Positions 1 to 9,993 of a stretch of DNA of 64,000 nt are shown piece by piece; positions within the stretch are counted from its first letter, which is position 1, and every line of letters starts with the position of its first letter. The notes below the pieces were generated by a model that worked only from the letters and a program-made list of their open reading frames with translations, was not told where the DNA came from and made no database searches. The translations under genes were made by a program, and so were the position numbers. Source of the stretch: Seminavis robusta (Eukaryota; Bacillariophyta; Bacillariophyceae; Naviculales; Naviculaceae); NCBI GenBank assembly GCA_903772945.1, contig CAICTM010000204.1:28298-92297 (forward strand), read 5' to 3'.

Positions 1-558
1 GACATTGTCGGTACACCACTTGCCAATGGGCCATCCATAGATGTCAGCAAGTTCTAAGTTGACCTGTTTGTATGACTTGTACTTGTCAATGGCTCTCATG
101 AGCTCAGTTCTGTCCTGGAAGCACTTTTTGCAGACACCACAGTAGGATTTGGCATGGGCGTGCGGCAGCAAGGCCGAGTGCTGTGCAACAGCATGGGTCT
201 TCAAACACACTGTCTTGTAATCACCTGTATCGGCGTGAAATTCGCAGACGGGAGTTGTTCGGTTGCTAGCAGTACTGGGACAGATAGATGCAGCAGCACT
301 GGATACCCCATCAAATGGGCACATCAGACCTTCCTGTTGTTCGCGCTGATGCTCATCATGGCCAATGTCGATGCTAAGATGTTTGAGCTCATTACTTTCA
401 GCACCACTGGCGAAACTTGATCCATCAATCAAGGCAGACCGCCACAGCCCACTTCCACCTCCCCGAAGACTAGCCCCAACTGCCACGGAACACTGTTGAT
501 ACAGTAAGGTCGACAGGAACCATAGGAGGCGTATTTTGCTTTTGTTCTTTGACTTCAT
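1..558 (-). CDS. Secreted Cys/His-rich protein, 3' part outside window
   Basis: An open frame runs from an ATG at 558 leftwards to base 1 without a stop (186 codons), so the C-terminus lies beyond the window. Residues 1-28 look like a signal peptide: a basic KSKNKSKIR start, then a hydrophobic LLWFLSTLLY stretch. A Cys-rich segment follows, with the pattern C-x-F-H...YKTVC-LKTHAV-x-x-H...H...YCGVCKKC. Its spacing recalls short Cys/His modules often found in extracellular proteins (motif C...H...VC...AV..H...C); that resemblance is from memory and weak. No transmembrane segment is visible in the part present. It is likely exported, but its function is unknown. An intron in the visible part cannot be excluded. 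Confidence 0.6.
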   Translation of the reverse strand, partial: MKSKNKSKIRLLWFLSTLLYQQCSVAVGASLRGGGSGLWRSALIDGSSFASGAESNELKHLSIDIGHDEHQREQQEGLMCPFDGVSSAAASICPSTASNRTTPVCEFHADTGDYKTVCLKTHAVAQHSALLPHAHAKSYCGVCKKCFQDRTELMRAIDKYKSYKQVNLELADIYGWPIGKWCTDNV

Positions 559-1214
559 GGTTCCACGATGCGAAGTGTTTTTTTATTAGAATGATGAATC
601 AACTGTAATCAAAGAAAGCCTCTTGCATGCATTGGACCTGGCAACAAACAATCAACTGACCAAGTTAGTCTCTAGTAGAGCTGACAGACACGAAGGGTGG
701 GTTGCAATGGTCAAACACGGTCTGCAACACGCTGCCTGGAGTTGGGATGAACAAATGCTGGTTGCTTTTCGCTGAGATCGAGCAGTCATTGCGAAAGATA
801 CAAAGATTTGCCAGATTCTCTCAGCGGTAGCAGAAGCCTTAACGTGTTTTGTCTTTATATTGCTTCAGGTCTAGTTCACTCCCGCACACCTTCACGGTGA
901 CTCCCACAGGCTGAGACTTGAGCATTGCGACAACCATGCAGACACACAGACACACATCCGCAACAGTGACACCAGTACTCACTACTAGGCCTGTTCATGT
1001 CTTGACGACCAGCAGCTGAGCTTAGGTCGGTGCTCAGGACTACGTCTATCATTCGTACCAGTAACGAAGAAAGGATCAGCAACAAGACAACTGAAAGGGA
1101 GTCCTCTATGCTCTCTTCTCACAATCTTTACTCTGCAAACAGAACGAGCGAAGCGCATAAAAGACCCCTATCAAGAAGAGCTCTCTAATCCAAGACAATG
1201 AAGCTCTCCTGGTA
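559..1214. other. Intergenic, no gene recognised
   Basis: This gap lies between the divergent secreted-protein gene and the membrane-protein gene. It should hold both promoters. I see no repeat, RNA gene or convincing ORF here; short ORFs on the minus strand lack domains or membrane features. Confidence 0.5.
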
Positions 1215-1760
1215 ATGAATGTTTTCAACAACGTCATTGTGCATCTTTGGGTCCTCTCCAACCCTGTCTTTACAAGGTTCTTGGTTGAGAGACCACTTGG
1301 GAACGTGTTTCTTGTATTGGACCTGCTCCATTCCATCAATCACTATTGTTTTGCCTACGGGACCTTGAACATGTTCCATACAACATGCTTTGAAGTGGCC
1401 ATGCATGCCTTCTTCTTCTGCATGGCTACACGCCTGACAAACACACCATGGGATAGCTCCATGTTGGTTTATCCGCTCCTCTCTCTTCTCGTTGGAGTCA
1501 GTGTGGAGTTTCACGATTGTGTTGACACTGTGACAACCTTTGCTCTTTGGACGAAATGGCTGCACCTTGTCTACGACCCCAACTTTGCACCCAAGACATT
1601 CCTGCTCTCTGGCACACTTGTAACGTTTGTGTTTTATTACTTTGTCGGATTCTACGATGTCATTGTGAGCTTTGACTTTATTGATCAACCCATGTACCTT
1701 CTGCTGACCTACTTGCTTTGGCAGAACAGCCAATTTGGATCGGCGAAGAAGGTTGATTGA
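1215..1760 (+). CDS. Putative multi-pass membrane protein
   Basis: The 181-aa frame starts at ATG 1215 and is open upstream to about 1161, so an earlier exon is possible. It is very hydrophobic, with about four to five potential membrane helices: residues about 24-50, 60-72, 85-97, 124-146 and 155-168. Many codons end in C or T, as in confident genes nearby. The opposite strand also carries a 211-aa frame over the same bases, but it is a hydrophilic mirror without a domain, so the plus strand is preferred. The length and helix-rich layout vaguely recall small ER membrane proteins of the EXPERA type, but I see no diagnostic motif. No function is assigned. Confidence 0.5.
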   Translation: MNVFNNVIVHLWVLSNPVFTRFLVERPLGNVFLVLDLLHSINHYCFAYGTLNMFHTTCFEVAMHAFFFCMATRLTNTPWDSSMLVYPLLSLLVGVSVEFHDCVDTVTTFALWTKWLHLVYDPNFAPKTFLLSGTLVTFVFYYFVGFYDVIVSFDFIDQPMYLLLTYLLWQNSQFGSAKKVD

Positions 1761-2120
1761 TTGATTGAATTCAGATTCTGGCAATGACCAAGACCGAACC
1801 AGACCGGAAGGAAAGGACAAATGACAAACAGCAACTGCAGTATCTTCAGGCTTCAGGCTAGTGTACAGCTTGATCCCGACTCGACTTGGCAGTAAAGGTG
1901 GGCCGGGGACGCCGACGAAGATGTTTTACAGAGGATGATAGTAGCAGCTATGTAATGCTAGCAGGGCAATCTTTCGATGAGCCTTCTCCTATACGTATTC
2001 CTTGTCTGGCTTAACGTTTTGTTTGTACTACATGTACTGGTGATGTTTCCACGATACGGTACATTGTCGACTGCTGTGTTGACAATGGAGGACTCTCACT
2101 ATTTTTAAAATAGCTACCTT
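1761..2120. other. Intergenic between convergent genes
   Basis: A short gap between two convergent 3' ends. It contains no gene, repeat or clear regulatory element that I can recognise. Confidence 0.5.
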
Positions 2121-3524
2121 TCAATTTCGTCGTTTGGGAGGTTTCGTGTCAAACGGCAACACTTTGGCACCATGCAACCACTTTACCGTCCCCGCATTGG
2201 CTTCTCGAACAAATACGCCCAGATCCATATCAATCCCTCCTTCGCAATAATCTTCATTGTTGAGTGGATCCAAGAAAATCTTGGCAAGATCGAGGAGTCC
2301 TTCGTAAAACAAGGTCATGAATGCGACACAAATGATACTGAGCCATCCGAGTTCGGAAACAAGTGCCAGCGGTGCGGCAAAGAGAAAGCAATCGACGAGA
2401 ACCTGGACAAAATGGGCGTACGCCAGTGGCATGCGTCCATCGACAATGTCCCCAATCCCGGCGGCGGTGCCTTTTAACACACCGATTTTGTCCAATAATA
2501 ATGCAAAGAGTTCTTGTCGATCCAGGAGAATCCCTCGTTGGGTGGCATCCAAAGACCGAATGACGATCCATTCGACAATGGCATTGTGTCGTGCCGTGAC
2601 GGGCAAATCCGTCAATTGTCGAAGCGTCTCGAGTTCTTTGGGTGTGATAAATCCTCCTCGTTGCAGCAATGCCGTCATGCCACGGTTGGTGAGGAGGACC
2701 TTGAATTGTCGCGAGACCGATGCCCATACGAGTACATGATAGAGCCGTAGATTGCGGGCGGTATCGTGAAGAAAGTCAAGTGCTTCCGGGGACAATTGGT
2801 TGTGTTTGTCGCGCACGACATGCGTCGCGAGTAAAATGCCGACATCACTGATGCGTCCTTGTATTTTGCGTCCCGTGGCGTACATGTCTCTCCAGAGCGT
2901 GTATGCTTGTGTGAGGAAGAATGTCAATATAAAGGTAGTGAGTTGCATTTGATAATGCCATAGTTTGTCAAATACCTTGAGACGGGCAATCCAAATACAG
3001 GACGAATCCTGCATCCACGTCATGGGATTGGCCAAGTTCTCTTGGGTACTCAAGCCACAGACTCTTCCCAGTAAGAGACAAATGACGGCTGTCAAGAGCA
3101 TGTTGCCAAACATTTTGGACAAGGAACTCTGCAAGATGGTCCCGTGCCATCGTCTCCACAACCAGAGTCGGTGGGGTTTGTATTTCAAGATAATGTCGCC
3201 TCGAATGGTGGAATTCAACGACACTTGATCGATAATGTGCGCAATGTACTCGTCACTCGCAGTGGCTTCCAAATCATCCAACGTTTCCTTGGGAGAAGGA
3301 ACAATCGGTTTGTTCTTGTGAAAGTTGAACGATTCGCTACTAGTACTCTTGCTGTTGCCTCCCCCACCTCCTCTGGTCCACAAACTACTAGTGGAAGTTC
3401 CCTTCAGGAAATAAGGCTTGTCCAAGGATCTGGCGTGGCAGCGGGGAATGATAGACGGGCCCAGCCAGATCAGTAGGGCAACCGTCCAACAGACTGGTGG
3501 TACAAGAGAAGATGAACGCTTCAT
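2121..3524 (-). CDS. Bestrophin-like anion channel
   Basis: A single-exon frame of 467 aa from the ATG at 3524. Residues 1-31 form a signal peptide (WTVALLIWLG core), followed by a Gly/Ser-rich linker. The main domain has hydrophobic helices near residues 142-160 and 198-218 and a long C-terminal pair near 385-425. The hallmark is the segment after the last helix, DPLNNEDYCEGGIDMD, which fits the acidic Pro/Asn-Asp cluster that forms the calcium clasp region of bestrophins. The family makes pentameric, often calcium-gated chloride or bicarbonate channels; plant and algal members sit in thylakoids. Here the leader could send it to the endomembrane system or, via a bipartite signal, the plastid; no S-A-F type junction is seen. 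The family call is fairly sure, the location is not. Confidence 0.8.
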   Translation of the reverse strand: MKRSSSLVPPVCWTVALLIWLGPSIIPRCHARSLDKPYFLKGTSTSSLWTRGGGGGNSKSTSSESFNFHKNKPIVPSPKETLDDLEATASDEYIAHIIDQVSLNSTIRGDIILKYKPHRLWLWRRWHGTILQSSLSKMFGNMLLTAVICLLLGRVCGLSTQENLANPMTWMQDSSCIWIARLKVFDKLWHYQMQLTTFILTFFLTQAYTLWRDMYATGRKIQGRISDVGILLATHVVRDKHNQLSPEALDFLHDTARNLRLYHVLVWASVSRQFKVLLTNRGMTALLQRGGFITPKELETLRQLTDLPVTARHNAIVEWIVIRSLDATQRGILLDRQELFALLLDKIGVLKGTAAGIGDIVDGRMPLAYAHFVQVLVDCFLFAAPLALVSELGWLSIICVAFMTLFYEGLLDLAKIFLDPLNNEDYCEGGIDMDLGVFVREANAGTVKWLHGAKVLPFDTKPPKRRN

Positions 3525-4593
3525 GTTTCTTCAACTCAATTGATGATAGAGTGTTGGCTTTTTTGATTGATTGGAAGATCGGTTTACTACAGTACTTGTC
3601 CCAATTGACTTGAACAATGGCGATGCCAAAGAGAGGTGTCGTTGTGTCGGAGGTGTCAAGTCGAAGCCAAAGATCCAAAGATCCTGCTGAGTCGATCAGC
3701 TTGTGGAGCTGTTTTAGATCCCGCCCGGAACACTAGTGGTACCTGGTACTGGTACAACCGTACCAACCCAACCATCCAGATGATGCCGTACCGTGGCCGG
3801 AAAGCTGAGTCCTCAATCGTTTCATGCTGGGCCGGAAAAAGTAGAATAAATACATGTATGATAGCGGCAGGGAAGAAGACCTTCCTTTGCAGGTTTGCTT
3901 CGTGCGAACAGCGGTACCGGTGGCTGCTTCCGTACGATACCCCTTCCGGTACCAGGGACACTCCTTTTTGGAAGCTCTGGCTGCATACGGATCGGCGCCC
4001 CTTTTGGGGCAAAAACTCGACATCTAGGTAGCTCCTATGTACTAGCTAGCTAGTAAAATGCCATGTAACTACCAAGCCAGTGCAACGGGCAACCTGGTCC
4101 AATGTCAGCACAGAGGAGCAAGGCTCTGGCAGATCATTCCTCGACCCATCAAGATAAACTCTGACGAATACATGATACAGTACAGGAAATATAAGGGGGG
4201 TTTTAGAGTAGGGAAATTATCTACAGTACAGGAATGAAGGCAAGATTGATCCTGATTGATCAACAAGTACTCGTAGCATGGCTAACCCACGGTACCGTAA
4301 CACCATCTGGTCCAGGAATCCTGACTTCTTCATCAGACCCTTGATAGATTTGACAGCTCAGCTGCTTGCTTGGGAAACCAAAAATCCTGACTAACGCCAG
4401 GAAAGAGACAACGTGACAACATCAAGCAAGCAGCAAGAGGAGCTTCCGAATTGCCTCGTGAAAACTGGTACTCTTACCGGTACTGCACCGAGTAGCCGTG
4501 TTGCAACGCGACAGGAGTTGGAAGCAAGAACAGCACCTGATTACTACCAGCTAGCTAGAGAGTCCCAACCTACCTCTAGTGTTGCAAGAAACA
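3525..4593. other. Intergenic; simple palindromes and a dispersed repeat
   Basis: This region holds several GGTACC/ACCGGT-type palindromic stretches (about 3738-3770 and 3912-3955). A 22-bp segment at 4203-4224 recurs exactly, in the same orientation, at 61543-61564. It should include the promoters of the two divergent genes. Short ORFs here have no recognisable features. Confidence 0.5.
4203..4224 (+). repeat. 22-bp dispersed repeat, copy 1
   Basis: Identical to 61543-61564, and preceded in both places by a run of G then T. The core reads TTAGAGTAGGGAAATTATCT. The flanks beyond about 30 bp differ, so it may be the end of a dispersed element. Confidence 0.6.
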
Positions 4594-7500
4594 ATGTCGG
4601 GAATTGGAGGCCAAGCAGCCCCAGCGGCACCAGGACAGCCAGGACAGCCATACCAGTACGAAACATCACCCGTGCAACAGCAACAGCAATATCAACAACA
4701 ATATCAATACCAGCAAGCCCCCGTGCAGCAGGAGCAGTATTCGGCACCACCTCCACAATACACCAACTATGAGGGTTACACTAATGGCAACGTCGCGGAT
4801 CCGCAACAAACTCCTGCTCCAGTGAGCTACCAGTACGACGCTGCTGAATCCGAAGCTCTCTTCCGAATGGTCGAACAACCCAAAGACCAAGCGGACGCGG
4901 AGACCATGGAGTACGCAGACGAATATGGGGAGGAAGAGGAAGAAGGCGAAGTAGAGCAAGCATTGACCGAAGATTCGTACTCATTGTTGTACACGGGTAA
5001 GGCAGCCGAAGCCGAGGTGGAGAAGGATTGATTGGGTCTCTCACGTTCATCACATTTCCTGGTTTAGCCGACTTTTTCAGTCGAACGACATTCTTTGCCA
5101 TTACTGTGGTCATTCTTCAGGCAGGAATGCTATTCCTGACTTTTTTTGACCTAATTGACGCAAACCCTGATGGTGAACAGAGTAAGTTTGCCATACAGTA
5201 CCACTGGAGACGGCATATGTATCGTGCCAGGACTTAAACTGAAACCCAACCTCGACAAATAACATCACAGACAAAACGAATGGGGTCAGCAACCGACTCA
5301 AAATTCCACCAGGGACGTCCCCCTTTGTGACCCTTGCTCAATTCCTTGGTACGTCAAGCAACTTCATGTAGTGCTGCAGGCTGAAGTGCGAAACATTGTC
5401 TGCTGAAAATGCCACATCTTCCCGGAACACAGGCATGGTTTTGACAGTGATGCTCATGGGAGTCGAGGGTGATATCGTGGTTGGAGGTTCTCAGTTGCTC
5501 GAAGGTTACGATGATGGCATTCTGCATGACATGCCCAATGCAACTTTTCCCCGATGGTGCGCCTGATGGATTGTCCTGGATTTGATTCAATTGCAGCTTT
5601 ACTTGTTCTGTCGTAGGAGGAGACCTGATAATCCAACCTTCGTCTTCTTTTTCTTCTGCAGGCTTGTCACTGGCTCTATGCAATTGATGGTTGGTGTGGT
5701 TCTAGTAATCGATTCATTTATACTCTCCATGAAATCGACCTCTGTCATTGACTTGGTTCTAAACTTGACAGCCTTGTACTTCGTTCAGGAGATAGATGAG
5801 ATTGCTTTCAAACGTGAGTGGCTGGCGGCAAAGTCTCCTTTCAATTGTGCCAACTTCAAAGAATACTACGCTGATACCTTGGCTTCTTTTCCTTGTTGTT
5901 TAGTGGCAGATATGGGAATCCTAGCAAGTCAGATTCAGGCGGATTGCGAGAAGGTCAGTGAGGATATATCTTTTCTCATAACTAGTGCCGTCACCCCATG
6001 CTCACTGGGTCAATGCAACTTTTTCCTTGTGCCAGGTCAAGAATTTGAAGCAAGTCTCGCCTCCAGAGTTCATAGCCCGGCGCACATTGTGGAAGCGGAT
6101 CATGCTCATTCTATTGTTCATCACACTGACCATTGGGTATGCCTTTGTTGTCAGTTGGCAAATGAATGGAGTTTATCTTTGTAAACATGGTTCGTTCTTC
6201 GTTCCTTTTCTTCTGTGGCTGATGTCTGTCACTTTTGCGCTGATCTATCGATCTTGGCTTTCTCTCTTCGTACTGGCAGTATACATACAATTTGGAGACG
6301 CGTTCTTGCCAGAGATGGCGTATTATTCTGGCCAGTTCCACCATCAAGGTTTTGGTTGGAGCGATAGAGAAAACGATCGTGTTACTTATATTGATGATAC
6401 AGGTAAACTGAAGCTTGCCTACTGCAATTCGGAGACTGCCTGGACGATCTCCTGGGTAAAGCAAGGATCGTCTTCATGCGACTACATCTTCAAGAGTTCC
6501 AATACCGACACATTTGATGTGGCCGAAGTTGACAATTGGGTGGTTAAGACCAGCACCACAGGCGATGTGCCTGTTGACTGGCTGAAAGTGGTTTGTAACG
6601 ATTGCACCCCGGAGCTTTGCAATGAGGCGTATGGCGATTGTAAAGTCGACAACAGTAAAGGCTCCAAATTGAACAAATGTGAATGCAAATCGAAAGATCG
6701 GCAAGGTTTGAATTGTGATTTGCCAGCGACTTGTCGCTACTTTGATCTTGACGCTCGAACAACTGACGAACTAGCGGTTCAGCCTGGCGGGTATTTCCTA
6801 TCTGAAACGGAGTTTGTGGATCTGAGTTTTGTCCCGGGCTTTGATGACGACATCACACTCATGCACCATCGAAGCATATATGCCCCTTATGGTGGATTCA
6901 ATGATGCTGAAGGGCCCGCTGTGGTAGAAAACATCTCCACATTCATGCTTTTTTCTGGAAGGCGGTGGGTGATTTACACCCTGCCAGAGGGGTCGTCTGA
7001 GCATTTGGCCAAGGATGAATTCATCACTTTTTTGCGGGACAATGACCCTGCCAACAATCCGGTTGCAGCGTTGGAGAACATAAGCAAAACGTACCCTCAC
7101 TTCAAGCCTTTGTTTTTCAGCTCTCCTGTGAACTACGGTGGAGCGAACTATGTTCGAGAGTATGGTAACAGTTGGGTTCTCACACAACCTGTTCCCAATT
7201 ACACAGTCCTTCCACGCCAAGCCGATGACAACCAACCCCTTCCTGCGACCTATGTATGCTCGGACTGTGTGAGTTCTAACCCGCTGATGTGGCTATTGCG
7301 CTTGTTTAGACTCTCATTAACCTTTTGCCTCATTGATTTCACAGAGCGGCGACCCCGGCATCTGTCAGAACAATGGATTTTGCAATTCTGGCTATTGCCA
7401 TTGCTCGTATTTCTTTCGGTAAGCAGATTATCATGTTTCTTTCTGTGCATGTTTTGTCATCCTCATGACTCACCTGCCTTCGAATGGCGAAGGGGACCAA

Positions 7501-8169
7501 ATTGTGAACGTTCTTATGAGTGCCTTGAGTTTGGAGATTTAGACCGAAAAAGCACTGAGACTGGTTGCTATTTTGAACAAGGCCATTGCAATCCCGTGAC
7601 TCGACTTTGCGAAGAATGTGTTAATGGTAATGTTGGAGTATCGCTCTTCTGAGTAATTGATAGCCCTCCGCCCTCTGTGAACCTAACACTCCTTATAATG
7701 CCCGATGCCAGGTACATTTGGAAACTTGTGTCAGTATGGCGGCCAAAACGCATTGAGTGAACAGGATCAGTTGTTTTGTGCCAAATGTGAGGCCTCTGAC
7801 GGCTCGGTTGGCGAGTGTGATGTACATACGAAAATCTGCCCTTGCTTGCCCGGCTATTCCGGGGATATTTGCCAATATGACTCCACAACCGCACCACCCA
7901 CAGACGACTTGGTGGAAACTATCGTCAACACGACAATAGAAATCGTGGAGACAATTCTCAACACTACAACCGAAAGCGTGGGTGGAGTATCCAACGAATT
8001 GGGTGCTTTCGCAAACGAAACAGCAAACGCTTTGGGGGGATTGGCCCAGCCAAATCCTCCTGCAGATGCAGCAGAGGGCGGCCCTCCCCAGTCCGAGGCT
8101 CCAGCAGAGGGTTCACTCCCCCTGTCCAATCTTCCAGGAGATGGCTCGGGAAATCTGCCTCCGCCTTAA
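4594..8169 (+). CDS. Five-TM protein with Cys-rich/EGF-like ectodomain (11 exons)
   Basis: Splicing 4594-4996, 5068-5181, 5271-5348, 5433-5556, 5662-5813, 5904-5953, 6036-6180, 6280-7268, 7345-7418, 7493-7626 and 7712-8169 gives 2721 nt, an unbroken 906-aa frame; every intron is GT-AG and phases match. The N-terminus (1-134) is Gln/Tyr-rich, prion-like and acidic. TM helices lie near 140-162, 196-215, 241-262, 270-292 and 327-350; the fourth ends in QEIDEIAF. The C-terminal 550 residues should be outside: a Cys-rich EGF-like stretch near 461-505, another EGF-like unit on its own exon (686-709, GICQNNGFCNSGYCHC), a further Cys cluster near 755-810, then an Asn-glycosylatable, Pro/Ala-rich tail. 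I know no named family; it is likely a surface receptor or adhesion protein. The exon 1-4 joins are the least certain, but the frame agreement is strong. Confidence 0.8.
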
Positions 8170-8567
8170 GATCGAGTGGCTAGCTCATTGCTCTTGACTG
8201 TTTCACCATGCTTCGGCTTGAGAGACTTTTGAAGGGCGGATTAGCTCGATTCCCAAGATAATTCAAATTTGGTTTTCTATGTATCTCTTTAGAAGTATGA
8301 CTACTAGTAGGAGAAACTGCTTTCTGGAAGCTCGGGCTGTCTACCAGTACTGAGTACCGTATGGATCGAGGCCCCTGACACCTACGTTCTCGTCAGCAGC
8401 CAGCTACGGAGCCATGCGGTACTGGTACAATGGCTGCCCAGTGCCAGAGCACTTGAAGACAGCTCCAGAAACGTAATTGAGGTATCTGTAGAGTCAATAC
8501 TATTGACTCTACAGGTTTGAAGATGAAACATAATATTTAGAAGATGGACAAGAGCTATCATCTATAG
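8170..8567. other. Intergenic between convergent genes
   Basis: Contains the 29-bp near-perfect palindrome at 8486-8514 and a GGTACC-like stretch near 8345-8430. No gene seen. Confidence 0.5.
8486..8514. repeat. 29-bp palindrome (14-bp arms, 1-nt centre)
   Basis: Bases 8486-8499 are exactly the reverse complement of 8501-8514, with a single C between them; the arm reads CTGTAGAGTCAATA. It lies about 50 bp beyond the stop of the GPCR gene and about 320 bp beyond the stop of the convergent EGF-like gene. It could form a hairpin in either transcript or be a tiny foldback relic. Confidence 0.8.
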
Positions 8568-9993
8568 CTAGTAACTCCACTCTCGCAAGGCTTTGGAAGT
8601 TTGCTGGGGGGAATCATTGGTGAACCACTGAGACGGATTGTCCAGCACGTCCCTCACCCGAGACGCCCGTGTCTTTGTGTAACCACGAAGATCTACATCT
8701 CGTTGCCGTTGGACTTCGTCATTGGTCGCGTCGGGGCATTTGTCAGGACGAAAGCAGCGATACAGGTAGGAACACAGAACACACGGCCAAAAGCAGCTCA
8801 TGCGCCAGAGGCGTCCTTCCAGTGTTTGCATCTCCCGTTGTCGCATGAAAATGGCGCAATTGAGAAAGCCTTGCTTGTAGGGAGAAGCAAGGAATTGACA
8901 AAAGTAGTGAGACAGAAGTATCGATCATCAAAGGATCAAAAAGGGTGGGTTTTAGATGCCGTCCAATGACACTACAAGATGCTGTTGAAAAACTTCACTC
9001 ACCCTGCAATGGCAAGCAAATGCCGAACGAGACAAAATGAAGCTCATCATGTCGACGATTCCTCAACCGGTCCAACATGGTTACTACCAAGAAACATCCA
9101 TATGCCAGCAGAAAAGTGCCACCATAGCAACCAGCTTGAATCGCCACGGATCGAATCATTCGATGGTGATGCGTGCTTTCCCCGACACTACCATGCTGTA
9201 CTTGGTTGGAAAGCATGGCCGTTTCGCTATATCGTGCCAGTTGATCTGGATGGTGAGTGCAGATTGTTGTCACAAAGAGAATCAGCATGATGAAGAGGCT
9301 CATGATGATACAAGGCCAAAGCGGAAGAAAGGCAATCGCATGCGCATATTCGGAGGCGTTCTGTCCTCGTTGGCACGGGACATCAGTATGGTCACAGTCC
9401 AAGGGGTATGCTTCTACCCAGCACGTCTCGTAGGAATGGTTGTACATGCCCCAGGGCAGTGGCAGCATGGCAGCACACACAGCAGTGGCCCATGGTACGC
9501 CATGCATTGCCACTTCGAGCAGTTGCAACGTCTGATCGGAATACCCGTATCGGAGCGTGAGCAAGTAATATAAAGACAGTGCCAGGTAGAACATGGGAGA
9601 TGCCACAAATCCCAGCACTAGTAGAAAACCTTGCAGCTCGCATGTGACTTGAGTGCCCACATTTCCCCAAATATTATAATCCAGTTCTTGTGGCGCAGCA
9701 AAGGTGCTCATCATGGCTCCAATGGCAAAGACAAGATTGGCGAGGCTCAAGCTCAGGAGTAGTCGAGTAATGGAGTGCCCCTTTCTGGCTCGGTGATCGG
9801 TCAGAATTTCTCGTATAACTACGTAACAACCAAATAAAGACAAGCCACCCGTGAAGACTGGTACCAGGGCTCGTGCTTTTGCCAAGGCAGCGTCTTCATT
9901 CAGCGAGGCTCCTCCCTGAAGGATTCGTAGTGCCGTTTTTGTCGTGTTGAAAATGCCGTCCTCTTCTTGAGCTGTGATGATATCATCCATCAT
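8568..9993 (-). CDS. cAMP-receptor-like G protein-coupled receptor
   Basis: Two exons, 9993-9003 and 8869-8568, with a 133-bp GTGAGT...AG intron, join to a 430-aa frame. Seven helices are visible near residues 41-64, 76-98, 118-147, 165-185, 214-243, 283-307 and 320-342. The last helix is split by the intron and reads CLPLQGFLNCAIFMR, which matches the end of TM7 in cAMP-receptor-like (class E/Dictyostelium CAR-like) GPCRs of protists. The Cys before TM3 (TCELQG) and Cys residues in the second outer loop could form the usual disulfide. The N-terminus carries an N-glycosylation site (NTT), and the tail of about 88 residues is cytoplasmic and charged. The ligand is unknown. It would signal through heterotrimeric G proteins, possibly to cyclic nucleotides. 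Confidence 0.85.

Noticed and set aside
1185-1820. 211-codon minus-strand ORF opposite the membrane protein
   Set aside because: It is the hydrophilic mirror of the hydrophobic plus frame, starts poorly and shows no domain; the plus frame has better codon character.
2254-2727. 157-codon minus ORF inside the bestrophin-like gene
   Set aside because: Shadow frame of the bestrophin-like CDS with no features of its own.
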